A stretch of 10,028 nucleotides of DNA from Prevotellaceae bacterium UBA711 (GCA_002297545.1 DBLZ01000113.1:1-10028), one strand, 5' to 3'; positions 1-8,551 are shown, counted from the first letter of the stretch. Made by a program: numbers and translations. Notes: a model not told the origin generated them from the sequence alone.

Positions 1-510
1 GTAGATCTCCTTGCGGAAGATAAGTGGTACCTCGTTGATGAGTACGTCGCGTATCACGCCGCCGGCGGCACCCGTCACCGAACCCATTGTGATGGCCGTC
101 CACAGGGGGAAGCCCATCTGCAGCGTCTTCTCTATGCCCACCACGTTGAAAAGGGCCAGGCCTATGGTGTCGAAGATGAACCATGTATTCTCCTGCTTGA
201 CCAGATACTTGGCGAACACGTGTACGAACAGCACTGCTATGGCGCACCAGATGAAGTATATCTCGTTCATCATCCAGAAGGGATTGACGCCCAGCATTAT
301 GTCGCGCAGGGTGCCGCCGCCTATGGCCGTGGCCATGCCTACTATCCAGGCTCCGAAGATGTCAAACTGCTTGGCGCTGGCCAGTCTTATGCCGGAGAGG
401 GCAAAGGCAAAGGTTCCGATGAATTCTATGATGAGGAATGAGGTGGGGATGCGCAACGTGGTGGCCAGGAGATTCACCCATTCCGCTGCGGATTGCCATG
501 TCTGTAACAT
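1..510 (-). CDS. TRIC/UPF0126-family membrane channel protein (YicG/YadS-like), C-terminus off the window
   Basis: Inner-membrane protein of the bacterial trimeric-intracellular-cation (TRIC) family, formerly UPF0126; characterised members are trimeric cation (K+) channels. The visible 170 residues contain the family's duplicated half: GGGTLRD at about residues 64-70 and AAGGVIRDVL at about 148-157, each following a hydrophobic helix. Hydrophobic stretches lie near 24-40, 52-65, 84-103, 111-124 and 136-150. Family members are about 200-210 residues long, so some 35-40 residues are probably missing beyond position 1. The start is the ATG at 508-510; no in-frame ATG lies upstream and there is no Shine-Dalgarno, as expected in Bacteroidetes. 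It follows the PqqD gene by 31 bp with no visible terminator, so it may be the last gene of that operon, or it may simply be read through. The family call is strong. The ion specificity and any link to the upstream genes are inference. Confidence 0.88.
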   Translation of the reverse strand, partial: MLQTWQSAAEWVNLLATTLRIPTSFLIIEFIGTFAFALSGIRLASAKQFDIFGAWIVGMATAIGGGTLRDIMLGVNPFWMMNEIYFIWCAIAVLFVHVFAKYLVKQENTWFIFDTIGLALFNVVGIEKTLQMGFPLWTAITMGSVTGAAGGVIRDVLINEVPLIFRKEIY

Positions 511-541
511 ATATGTATAATATGGTACGCACGCGCGCACA

Positions 542-808
542 TTATTCTATCAGTCCGGCTTCCTTCCAACGTTCGGCCATGTTTTCGGCATCTGCAAGTG
601 CCGTGGCGGCAGATACTTCGTACTCGGCCATCATGGCCTGTGCCATATCCTCGGCGGTGAAATCGCGGTCGCATACGGCCTTCCATATCGTGGCTGCCGA
701 TTCGTTGAGATGTATTATGCGGGAGAAGTCTATGTTCTTCTCGCCGTGTGCCACTATGACATACTCTCCGCATACCTCGCGGAGCTGGAAACCTTCTTTT
801 ATTCTCAT
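542..808 (-). CDS. PqqD-family small protein (probable peptide-binding RRE-type domain)
   Basis: An 88-residue protein made of one PqqD-like domain. In PQQ synthesis PqqD is a chaperone that binds the precursor peptide PqqA and presents it to the radical-SAM enzyme; the same winged-helix fold serves as the RiPP recognition element in many peptide-modifying systems. The visible pattern fits: an N-terminal beta region (residues about 4-20, FQLREVCGEYVIVAHG), the conserved segment IIHLNESAATIWKAV at about 31-45, a helix built on FTAEDMAQAMMAEYEV, and a final helix ending WKEAGLIE. It lies 50 bp after the S24/S26 peptidase gene and 31 bp before the TRIC gene. Its neighbours suggest it docks a peptide for the kinase-like or peptidase-like protein, but no precursor peptide is visible. 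Start: ATG at 806-808. No key region appears to be missing. Confidence 0.87.
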   Translation of the reverse strand: MRIKEGFQLREVCGEYVIVAHGEKNIDFSRIIHLNESAATIWKAVCDRDFTAEDMAQAMMAEYEVSAATALADAENMAERWKEAGLIE

Positions 809-858
809 GTCTGTGTTATGTTAGTTTATATTGTGTGTCGTTCTTTTGTGCATGTTGG

Positions 859-1419
859 CTAAATGTTTGCCTTGTATATTGCCAGCAGGTAGCGCCGTAT
901 GGGCAGCAGCCGTCTCCACCGTCGTATGCGCCTCTGCAACCCGGGATCGTCGGCCGGCACCGTCTTGTGTGGGTATATGTAGTGTGTGACGATGCCGCAG
1001 AGGTCGCTACGCATGCAGTGTTCCGTTCCCCGGATATTGCCGTCTCCCATGAGGGTGATGGCATCCCGGCTGTGGTCAGCATCGTTGGGCTGTATGGCTA
1101 TGATGCGGTGGAGGACGAAATGGCCGGGACTGAGCTCTGCCAATACGGCATCGCCTACTATGGCTCCATCTGGCGAGGAGAGCTGTACCTTGTCCCGCAA
1201 GTGTTCCAGGAACGGCCTCATGCTCCACCCCTTTACGCTGATGGTGGCGGTATATCCCTTGCGCAAGGCATCGCGCACAGCAACCAGCAGGATGTGGTTG
1301 GGCACCTCCATGTGTTGTGGCTGTGCGCCCCTCGGCTTCCTGTTGCCGCGCATAAGGCGCAACGGGGTAAACAGCAGGCGCAGGCCTCCGTTAATGGTTT
1401 TCTTTAGCAATGGTATCAT
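859..1419 (-). CDS. S24/S26-family (signal-peptidase-fold) peptidase
   Basis: Probable serine peptidase of the S24/S26 fold. The catalytic-serine motif VKGWSMRPFL sits at about residues 62-71 (Ser66, counting from the start used here). A GDAVLAE strand follows, then VLHRI with His104 where classical bacterial signal peptidases have Lys, as in SipW/ER-type enzymes, and an LMGDGN motif nearer the C-terminus. The last 30 residues are strongly basic (RRIRRWRRLLPIRR). No clear N-terminal membrane anchor is visible, so it may act in the cytoplasm or at the inner membrane face. The start is uncertain. The ATG at 1417-1419 overlaps the kinase stop by 29 bp and gives 186 residues. An internal ATG at 1309-1311 would give about 150 residues starting MEVPNHILLVAV, close to the core domain. 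An upstream in-frame start at 1473 would overlap the kinase more. A role in cleaving a PqqD-bound peptide is inference. Confidence 0.82.
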   Translation of the reverse strand: MIPLLKKTINGGLRLLFTPLRLMRGNRKPRGAQPQHMEVPNHILLVAVRDALRKGYTATISVKGWSMRPFLEHLRDKVQLSSPDGAIVGDAVLAELSPGHFVLHRIIAIQPNDADHSRDAITLMGDGNIRGTEHCMRSDLCGIVTHYIYPHKTVPADDPGLQRRIRRWRRLLPIRRYLLAIYKANI

Positions 1420-2284
1420 GGCAGAGGATTGCTGCATCGGCGTTAGGCAGGCATCCAAGTTCCCAGATGCCACAGGATTGGATGAACTTGGTCACGCTGT
1501 CGCACACGCCGTTGTAAACACGTGCGTCCCACTTCATGCTGCTGCATGCGGGCAGCAGTTCGGCAAAAGCCTCTATGGGCTTCATGCGGCGGATGGTATT
1601 TTTCGGCCGCTGGTGCAGGCGCACTATGCCGCCTATGGGCGCCGAGATGTTGCGGTAACAGGGTGTTTTGCCGCTCCATGGTGAGCCGAAGACGATAGGT
1701 GTGCCGTCGGGCATAATACGGATGATGGGGTTGTCGTCGTTCATCAGGTCGCAGCCAGGAATGTGGTCATACCACAGTCGTGTGTGTGTGCTTTTGCCTG
1801 TGCCGCTGGGAGCTGTCATCAGGTAGCCGTAGCCATCGCAACGGATGACACTGGCATGGATGAGAACCGTGTCAAGGGTGGCGGTGGCAAAGGCAAAGGA
1901 CATCATCAGGCTGTTGTTGAGACCATAGATGCGTTGCGGTGTTGTGCCGGGAAAAGCGTGTGCCAGACAGTGGCTGAAATCGACATTGGAGACCATGCGT
2001 CCGCACAGGTGTCCGGTGGTGTCGTGTATTTCGAAACGGTATCCTCCGGATTGGGTGCGATAGACCTCGTGCAGGCAACCTCCCACGTCAAACCGGCCTA
2101 TCTCGGCGTCATCCTCAGCACTATGCAGTGGAATTGGTGAGATGGTGAAGGTGAGCACAGGCTCATCCTGTGCCGTCTCGCCATTGAGCAGAAAAGGCCG
2201 CAGATTGGGGAGCAATGCTTTGGTTTCCGCACAGCCGTCATAGTCCACACGTATCCTGTGCCCGGCTATCCTATAGTCTTTCAT
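1391..2284 (-). CDS. HprK/PEP-carboxykinase-fold kinase-like protein
   Basis: A 297-residue protein of the HPr-kinase-related P-loop family. The C-terminal half carries APSGTGKST (about 158-166, Lys164 of Walker A), preceded by LIHASVI with His143, then LMNDDNPII with the acidic pair Asp183/Asp184 expected to bind Mg2+. GSPWSGKT at 200-207 resembles the PEPCK-like loop. The N-terminal 110 residues form a separate, less conserved domain. HprK phosphorylates a Ser of HPr; relatives in lasso-peptide clusters phosphorylate the peptide's C-terminal Ser. No HPr or PTS gene is visible here, so peptide or small-molecule phosphorylation is more likely than sugar regulation, but that is inference. Its start overlaps the 142-residue secreted protein gene by 14 bp and its end overlaps the peptidase start, so it is almost certainly co-transcribed and translationally coupled. 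Automated annotation may call such genes PEP carboxykinase; the length is too short for that enzyme. Confidence 0.85.
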   Translation of the reverse strand: MKDYRIAGHRIRVDYDGCAETKALLPNLRPFLLNGETAQDEPVLTFTISPIPLHSAEDDAEIGRFDVGGCLHEVYRTQSGGYRFEIHDTTGHLCGRMVSNVDFSHCLAHAFPGTTPQRIYGLNNSLMMSFAFATATLDTVLIHASVIRCDGYGYLMTAPSGTGKSTHTRLWYDHIPGCDLMNDDNPIIRIMPDGTPIVFGSPWSGKTPCYRNISAPIGGIVRLHQRPKNTIRRMKPIEAFAELLPACSSMKWDARVYNGVCDSVTKFIQSCGIWELGCLPNADAAILCHDTIAKENH

Positions 2285-2699
2285 GCTCGGTCCATTCTAA
2301 TGGTATGAACTTGAACTCTCCGGCATCAAGCGTTTGCAACTTGGTGCTACGATCCTTGCGTACTTTGTTGAGCAGCTTCAGATACTTTTTCTCCAGCGCG
2401 CTCTTGCTCTTGTTAAAGAAGATGGCACATGTGGTGCCGGGTTGCTGCTTCATGGTCTCCACCCATATCTGCAACTGCTGCGAGTAGATACTACGGTCGT
2501 AGAGGAATCCAGTCTTGGTGTCCACATAGGCTGTGGGCAGCGGTTGTATGTCGGTGATGAAGGTGAGTGAGTCCGTGTAGCTGATGCTCACCCCGAAGAC
2601 ATAGACCTTGGTCTGCTTAGGCTTGGCCGTGGCTTCCGTAGCCATGAACAGACAGATCAGCGTCAGGGCCAGGCATAGTAGTTTGCTTCGTGTATTCAT
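2271..2699 (-). CDS. Small secreted protein of unknown function
   Basis: A 142-residue protein with a clear signal peptide: basic MNTRSK, a hydrophobic core at about 7-19, and a likely signal peptidase I site after ATEATA (about residue 25). The mature protein starts KPKQTKVYVFGVSISYTDS and is a mixed alpha/beta protein. It has alternating strands (VYVFGVSI, CAIFFN, FKFIPLEW) and a Lys-rich amphipathic helix (ALEKKYLKLLNKVRKD, about 101-116). It has one Cys in the mature part (Cys91) and no lipobox. I cannot name the family with certainty; it resembles small secreted hypothetical proteins I recall from Bacteroidales. The ATG at 2697-2699 was chosen because it puts the signal peptide at the N-terminus and lies just downstream of the TATCTTTG element; the longer in-frame ORF to 2795 would read through that promoter. 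It overlaps the kinase gene by 14 bp. A role as target or partner of the downstream modifying proteins is speculative. Confidence 0.8.
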   Translation of the reverse strand: MNTRSKLLCLALTLICLFMATEATAKPKQTKVYVFGVSISYTDSLTFITDIQPLPTAYVDTKTGFLYDRSIYSQQLQIWVETMKQQPGTTCAIFFNKSKSALEKKYLKLLNKVRKDRSTKLQTLDAGEFKFIPLEWTEHERL

Positions 2700-2722
2700 A
2701 ATATATAGGCGCATAATCCGTG

Positions 2723-2730
2723 CAAAGATA
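2723..2730 (-). promoter_or_regulatory. Bacteroidetes -7 promoter element (TATCTTTG) for the secreted-protein/kinase/peptidase/PqqD operon
   Basis: On the minus strand the octamer TATCTTTG matches the Bacteroidetes consensus TAnnTTTG and ends 23 bp before the ATG at 2699. That would give a short leader. No good TTTG -33 element is seen at the usual 19-21 bp spacing. The element lies downstream of the candidate terminator after the histidine kinase, the right order for a new transcription unit. Confidence 0.55.
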
Positions 2731-2763
2731 CGAAATAAAGTGGATATACGCTTGACGATGTGA

Positions 2764-2792
2764 GAAAAAAGCACCTTGGGCATAGGAAGTGC
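2764..2792 (-). terminator. Candidate rho-independent terminator after the histidine kinase
   Basis: On the minus strand, GCACTT (2792-2787) can pair with AAGGTGC (2777-2771), leaving one bulged G and a 9-nt loop, followed immediately by six T residues (2770-2765). It lies 88 bp beyond the kinase stop and before the next promoter element. The stem is short, so the call is moderate. Confidence 0.5.
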
Positions 2793-2879
2793 CATCGCAT
2801 GTGTGCCCGATGGCTGTGCCGCTGCACTATGGAGAGGACATTAAACCCAAATGTACGACCGATTGAGGTTAAAGTGAGT

Positions 2880-4024
2880 TCAGAACTGTACGCAGAACAC
2901 CGTTTCCCCGTTTCCCTCCGTGTGGAGCGAGAAGGCAAAGCCGTGGCGTGTGAGCACTTCCTGCACCAGCATCAGGCCCAGGCCTTGTCCGCCGGGTTTG
3001 GTGGAGTGGAAGGGGGTGAAGAGGTTCTGCTCCTCTTCCGGGGAGATGCCGCTGCCGTGGTCCACCACTTGCAACGAGGCGGGATGGTCGCAGACGCGCA
3101 CTTTGATGCTGCTGCCTCGGGGACTGCTCTCGCAGGCGTTTTTCACCACGTTGATGACCACCTGCTCCATCAGCGTGGTGTCCATCATTGCCTCCACGGG
3201 AATGGGACACAGGTCTAGTTCCAACCTTATCCCGAACCCCGAGCACATCGTCTCCAGGAAACGTTGCAGCGAGAGCACGAAGTCCTGTACCGTCACCTGT
3301 TGCCGTGTCGGTTCGGGCACCCTCACCACATCGGCCATGCGGGTGACGAAGCGGCTCATCTGCCTGTAGCGGCTGCTGCATGTTTCCAGCATGTCCCTAT
3401 CTTCATCGTCGGAGGCCGTCTGGCTCAGCAGGTCCAGAATGCTTACCGTGCCTGCCAGCGTGTTGTTCACCTCGTGGCTGATCATGCGTATGGCGCGTCC
3501 GTAGGCCTCGCGCTCTGCCTTGCGTACTTCGTCGGACAGGCTCTCTATCAGGAGGAATGGATGGTGGAACCCGCGGTCCATGAAGGTGAGATGGCTCACC
3601 CGCAGTATGCAACGCCCGTTTTGCTGTATGACCTGCGTCTGTCCCCGTGGTACGCTCATGATGCGGTCATGCAGCCACGGGTCGGCCAGGAATGTGTCCG
3701 CCGCAGGGTTGGTGGACGTGGGCCTACCGTCCAAGTCCATGAGCACCACGCCCATGGGCGATGCCTTTACCAGCAGGTCCAGGAAATGGTTCTGTTCCCT
3801 CAGCCTCAGACGCTCGGTACGCAGTTGTTCCATCATGCGGTTGAACAGGTCCACGATGCGTCCCGCCCACGGATTGGCCGGCACGGGCGACAGGCGGCTG
3901 GCAAAATCTTGTTCGCGCAGCAGTTCCACGCCACGGGCAATGGTGCGCATGGGTCTGATGGCATACCACCAAAGGAAGAGTAGCAGCACCACTACGGTTG
4001 CCAGCAGTATCAGGAAGGCCTGGG

Positions 4025-4028
<4 letters not shown>
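2880..4028 (-). CDS. Sensor histidine kinase (NtrB/NtrY-like) paired with the NtrC-type regulator
   Basis: A 382-residue histidine kinase that should phosphorylate the adjoining response regulator. Order of parts: one membrane segment at about 4-21 directly at the N-terminus, a HAMP-like or coiled segment (about 25-85, with LFNRMMEQLRTERLRLREQN), a PAS-like domain (about 85-165, with SPMGVVLMDLDGRPTSTNPAA), the dimerisation/phosphotransfer motif MISHEVNNTLAG with His185, then the ATPase: N box NVVKNACESS (293-302), G1 VVDHGSGI (321-328), F box LFTPFHSTK (336-344) and G2 GQGLGLMLV (347-355). All catalytic boxes look intact. There is no periplasmic sensor domain, so the signal is probably sensed in the cytoplasm or within the membrane. 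The ATG overlaps the regulator's TGA (ATGA), indicating translational coupling. A candidate terminator follows. The family is certain; the ligand is unknown. Confidence 0.95.
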
Positions 4029-5368
<1,340 letters not shown>

Positions 5369-5406
5369 TGTGTGAATGTTGGTGTGTATGTATGTCTTCC
5401 CGTGTG

Positions 5407-5438
5407 CAAATGTACAACTAACCGTCCGAACAGCCAAA
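5407..5438 (-). promoter_or_regulatory. Bacteroidetes sigma-ABfr-type promoter of the two-component operon
   Basis: On the minus strand a TTTG at 5438-5435 is followed after 20 bp by TACATTTG at 5414-5407, matching the Bacteroidetes -33/-7 consensus TTTG-N19-21-TAnnTTTG. It ends 38 bp before the regulator ATG at 5368 and lies in the 127-bp gap after the TolC gene. The regulator and kinase can therefore be transcribed independently of the exporter genes. Nothing else is evident in this gap. Confidence 0.7.
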
Positions 5439-5495
5439 CGTTTCGCCTGCCAATAAGGCTCAATGCGCCGGGGGGTGGCTGATATGGACGCTATG

Positions 5496-6971
5496 CTACT
5501 TGCACAGCAGGTCGAAGTCGGCCTCCAGCGGTTCGTTACGCTCCCAGTCCCACAGCGTGATGCTGCGCAACTGGTAGTAGTAGTGCCACAGGCGGTAGAG
5601 CTCGGATATGCGCGACTGCCGGGCCGCGTCCTTGCTCTGTCGTGCGTCGTTGAGGTCCAGCATGGATATGCGTCCTATCATGAACGTCTGCACGCTCGAG
5701 TTGTAGCGGTGCATGGCCAGCGTGTCCGAGGCCATGGCTATGGCCAGTTGCTCGCGCTGGTTGTTGCATTGCTCCACCAGTACGAACAGGTCTTGCCTGA
5801 ACTGCTGCTCCTCCCGTCTGAGCTGGCTTTTCGTCACTTCGCGGTCGCTCTGCGCCACACGCAGGTTGCCCTTGCGCTTGCCCCAGTCCAGCAGCGGTAT
5901 GGTCAGCCCCACCTCCACCTGCTGGTTGCTGGCCAGATGGCCGTAGGCATTGCCCAGGTACTGGTCGGTGCCCGTGTAGCCTATCTGTGCGTAGAGGTTG
6001 ATTTTGCGCATGTTACCACGTGCTTGGGCCACGGAGTAGTCGGCCTGCAACTGCCTGCGCCTTATGTTCAGGGCGTGCGAGTGGTTGGCCATGGCCTTGT
6101 CCAGCACGCTTCCGTAGTCCATCTGCATGCTGTTCAGCATGTCCAGCTCCACGGGTTCCAGGTCCACGTCTTCCTCTATGGCCAGATGTGTGCGCAGGGC
6201 GTACATACTGCTGCGCCGGCTGCTTTCGTAGGAGGTGAGCGTGCTGCGCGCCTTCAGTCGCTCCAGTTCCAGCTGCATCAGTTCGTTCTCGCTTATCTGC
6301 CCCATCTTGCGCTTCACCTTGCCGGCCTCCAGGAGTGTCTCCGTGCTCTCGAAGTTCTGGCGTGCCGTCAGCACGTTCTCCTGCGCCAGCAGCAGGCCGA
6401 AGTAGAGTCGGATGGTCTCCATGGTCACTTGCTCGGTGGCCGTCAGGAAGTTGGCCTTGGCCTCGGAATAGCGTAGCGGCTCAATGCGCCGCCGCCATTT
6501 CATGTTGTTCACGCCCAGGATGGGCTGATTCAGCCTGATGGCCACGGGCAGTGTCATGAACCGCTGCTGCCTGTCGCCCGAGAGCTGCTTCAGGTACTCC
6601 AGCGACGATGTGAGCGTGAGCGTGCCGCCCGTGAACCACAGGTTCTGGCTTATGTTTATGTTGGCCCCCGATTTCACGTAGTCGTTCTTCACATAGGTGT
6701 AGGCACCCGTGCTCTCCTGGTATGTGGAGTAGCTGCGGCTGTAGGAGGGCATGGTGGCCGAGAGCGACACCTCGGGCAGCAGGTCGGCGCGGTAGGAACG
6801 GTAGCTCCAGTAGCTGCTGCGCAGTTGGGCCAGTGCCTGTTGGGCTTCAACACTGCTCGTGCGCGCCAGAGCCACGGCCTCTTGCAGGGTGAGGCGCATC
6901 GGCTGCTGGGCGTGCACGTTTTGCAGTTCAACAAACAACATTATTGCGTATAGGGTGTAAATCCATTTCAT
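5496..6971 (-). CDS. TolC-family outer-membrane efflux protein
   Basis: A 491-residue outer-membrane channel of the OEP/TolC family. It would form a trimeric barrel with a periplasmic helical tunnel, carrying substrate out from the ABC permeases encoded upstream. A signal peptide (MKWIYTLYAIMLFVELQNVHA, split about residue 21 before QQPMRLTLQEAV) precedes two OEP repeats: LTLQEAVALARTSSVEAQQA opens the first, and long Gln/Arg/Glu-rich helices (about 180-260 and 395-460) form the coiled-coil hairpins. Aromatic, Ser/Thr/Tyr-rich strand segments such as SYSRSYSTYQ and the ISQNLWFTGG region fit the barrel. Length is usual for the family. The ATG at 6969-6971 was chosen because it places the signal sequence first; ATG 6975-6977 would add only two residues, and the TTG at 7037 is unlikely. 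It follows the second permease gene by 84 bp. No membrane-fusion (HlyD/MacA) gene is visible; it is probably beyond position 10028. Confidence 0.92.
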   Translation of the reverse strand: MKWIYTLYAIMLFVELQNVHAQQPMRLTLQEAVALARTSSVEAQQALAQLRSSYWSYRSYRADLLPEVSLSATMPSYSRSYSTYQESTGAYTYVKNDYVKSGANINISQNLWFTGGTLTLTSSLEYLKQLSGDRQQRFMTLPVAIRLNQPILGVNNMKWRRRIEPLRYSEAKANFLTATEQVTMETIRLYFGLLLAQENVLTARQNFESTETLLEAGKVKRKMGQISENELMQLELERLKARSTLTSYESSRRSSMYALRTHLAIEEDVDLEPVELDMLNSMQMDYGSVLDKAMANHSHALNIRRRQLQADYSVAQARGNMRKINLYAQIGYTGTDQYLGNAYGHLASNQQVEVGLTIPLLDWGKRKGNLRVAQSDREVTKSQLRREEQQFRQDLFVLVEQCNNQREQLAIAMASDTLAMHRYNSSVQTFMIGRISMLDLNDARQSKDAARQSRISELYRLWHYYYQLRSITLWDWERNEPLEADFDLLCK

Positions 6972-7005
6972 ATACATCTTGTATAATAATGTATGGCGGC
7001 AGTCG

Positions 7006-7020
7006 GCAATGGCCTCGCCG
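7006..7020 (-). promoter_or_regulatory. Possible sigma-54 (-24/-12) promoter upstream of the TolC gene
   Basis: In the 84-bp gap between permease and TolC genes, the minus strand reads CGGC then, after seven bases, TTGC. The GG (-24) and GC (-12) have the required 10-bp spacing, and 8 of the 12 conserved bases of TGGCACG-N4-TTGCA match. The first T and the CAC portion do not fit well. It would start transcription about 24 bp before the TolC ATG. It is weak and could be chance in GC-rich DNA, but the adjacent regulator has a GAFTGA loop. Confidence 0.25.
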
Positions 7021-7055
7021 GCACCTCCTGCCGTCAATTCTGTGCGAAGCCTTGC

Positions 7056-8444
7056 TTATTCGTCGCGCAGCGCATCGCCTGGCAGGATGCGTATGGCCCG
7101 GTGTACAGGAATCCATGTGGCTATCAGGGTGATGAACAGCATCAGCGCATAGGTAATTAGTGTGACGGAAAGTACGTGCGGCACGGGACGGTTGAACCAA
7201 TAAGACATGTCGGGTCCATTCCAATTGACAGCCTGCTCGGACAGTCCGGCATTATAGCCATATTTGTGTACATACCAGGCCACGAACAGCATGGCCGCCA
7301 GGAAGGCCAGCGAGAGCAGGATGACGCCCTCCGCCAGCATCTGACGGTTGACCATCCGGCGCGTGGCACCTAATGAGCGCATCACGCCTATGTCCTGCCT
7401 GCGCTCGCCGCAACGTACCCAGAACAGGCCGGACACACCCAGGAATACGCATAGCAAGCCGAAGAAACCCAATGCCCCTTGCAGGCGCACCACATTGTTG
7501 GCACCCGCCTTTTCGGCAGCCTGGTCCATCTGACGTGCCAGCCAGACTACCTCGAAGCGTGCTATGTTGTCTGCGCTGCAATGCTTGAGCACATCGTGCT
7601 GCACATTCTCCATGAACACCTCTCCGTCGGTGCCTTCCTTTAGACGTACAAGGGCGCCATAGGAGTATATCGGAGTGTTGTCGCATCTGTTCACCTCGAA
7701 CAGGTTGGGATAGGGCGTTTCGAAGTCACGTCCCTTTACATTGGCGAAAACCGCATCTATCTTGCGTAGGCGGCCATGCTCCACCTCCGGCGTGCCCAGC
7801 GAAGGGTCTTCCGTGTTGTTGTTGAATACGGTGCTGTCCTTCACGTTTGGGGTGCCATAGAGCCTGTTCGCCATTCCGGCCGATATGTAGGTGAGCCTTT
7901 GCATCAGCGCATCGGGGCGCACATGGACGTATTCCCCGCTGAAGGCATCGCGCAGGCCCAGGGTATATGTCACGTCAATCCACTTTTCCAGTCCTGTGAT
8001 GTGTGGTATTATGAACCATTGTGCGTGGGTGTAGTGGTCCTGCTCCTCCCACGGTTTGCCCAAGTCCTTCTTGGCCTCGGCAAGGTTGGGATAATATATG
8101 CTACCGTTCCAGGTGAGGCCGCCCGGTATCAGGCGGGTGCTTCCGAGGCACACGGCCTCCACCATGGGATGGGCCTCCAGCATGGTGAGCATGTTGTCCA
8201 TGCGTGGTGCAAAGGTGGGGTCGGTGCTTACGTTCTGATAGGCCTTTCCAAAGTCATCATATACGGGTCTTATCAGGTAGATGCGGTCGCGGTCAAATCC
8301 GCATGGGGTCTGCTTGAGACATAGCATGGTGAAGAGCGGGTCAATGACTATCCATAGGAATGCACTCAGGACGGCCAGCTCCAGCCATATCCACAGGTTC
8401 TGGCGGCGCTGGTTCCATATTTGGTTAAATATAATTCGTATCAT
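7056..8444 (-). CDS. ABC transporter permease, MacB/FtsX type (second permease)
   Basis: A 462-residue inner-membrane subunit of a MacB-type ABC exporter. It has the usual layout: one N-terminal membrane helix (about 18-37, LWIWLELAVLSAFLWIVI), a large periplasmic MacB_PCD-like domain (about 45-318), and three C-terminal helices (about 322-343, 370-392 and 424-445) of the FtsX domain. The cytoplasmic coupling loop carries ERRQDIGVMRSLGATRR (about 347-363), the FtsX signature that contacts the ATPase. It ends ILPGDALRDE, another typical permease tail. MacB-type permeases generally transmit mechanical force to a periplasmic or outer-membrane partner rather than forming a channel. It is similar in size and plan to the neighbouring permease but clearly divergent, suggesting a heterodimer. 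It lies 217 bp after the first permease, a long gap for such operons. The ATG at 8442-8444 is the only sensible start. Confidence 0.93.
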   Translation of the reverse strand: MIRIIFNQIWNQRRQNLWIWLELAVLSAFLWIVIDPLFTMLCLKQTPCGFDRDRIYLIRPVYDDFGKAYQNVSTDPTFAPRMDNMLTMLEAHPMVEAVCLGSTRLIPGGLTWNGSIYYPNLAEAKKDLGKPWEEQDHYTHAQWFIIPHITGLEKWIDVTYTLGLRDAFSGEYVHVRPDALMQRLTYISAGMANRLYGTPNVKDSTVFNNNTEDPSLGTPEVEHGRLRKIDAVFANVKGRDFETPYPNLFEVNRCDNTPIYSYGALVRLKEGTDGEVFMENVQHDVLKHCSADNIARFEVVWLARQMDQAAEKAGANNVVRLQGALGFFGLLCVFLGVSGLFWVRCGERRQDIGVMRSLGATRRMVNRQMLAEGVILLSLAFLAAMLFVAWYVHKYGYNAGLSEQAVNWNGPDMSYWFNRPVPHVLSVTLITYALMLFITLIATWIPVHRAIRILPGDALRDE

Positions 8445-8551
8445 CGTTGGAAGTTTTGTGTTATCCCAAATCGGTCATCGGACCGACAGTAGGGCTTTAT
8501 TGTCAGATATAGAATTGCCTGTTCACATGTCCGGGGCTTCTGTTTGCCGTC

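Noticed and set aside
11..520. Plus-strand ORF opposite the TRIC gene
   Set aside because: The minus strand encodes an unmistakable TRIC/UPF0126 protein, and the plus-strand product shows no family features.
822..854. Ten-residue minus-strand ORF (MHKRTTHNIN) between peptidase and PqqD genes as a possible precursor peptide
   Set aside because: Too short, with no leader/core pattern and no support beyond an ATG and a stop; such ORFs are expected by chance.
2848..2855. Second TAnnTTTG octamer (TACATTTG, minus strand) downstream of the kinase stop
   Set aside because: It lies upstream of the candidate terminator at 2764-2792 and has no good -33 element, so it is a less likely start for the 2699 operon than TATCTTTG at 2723-2730.
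5463..6476. Plus-strand ORF (337 codons) opposite the TolC gene
   Set aside because: Same reason: a shadow of a clear TolC-family gene, with Leu/Val/Gln/His-biased sequence and no domain.
6972..7037. TTG start at 7037 for the TolC gene
   Set aside because: It would put about 22 residues ahead of a well-formed signal peptide; the ATG at 6971 gives the normal N-terminus.
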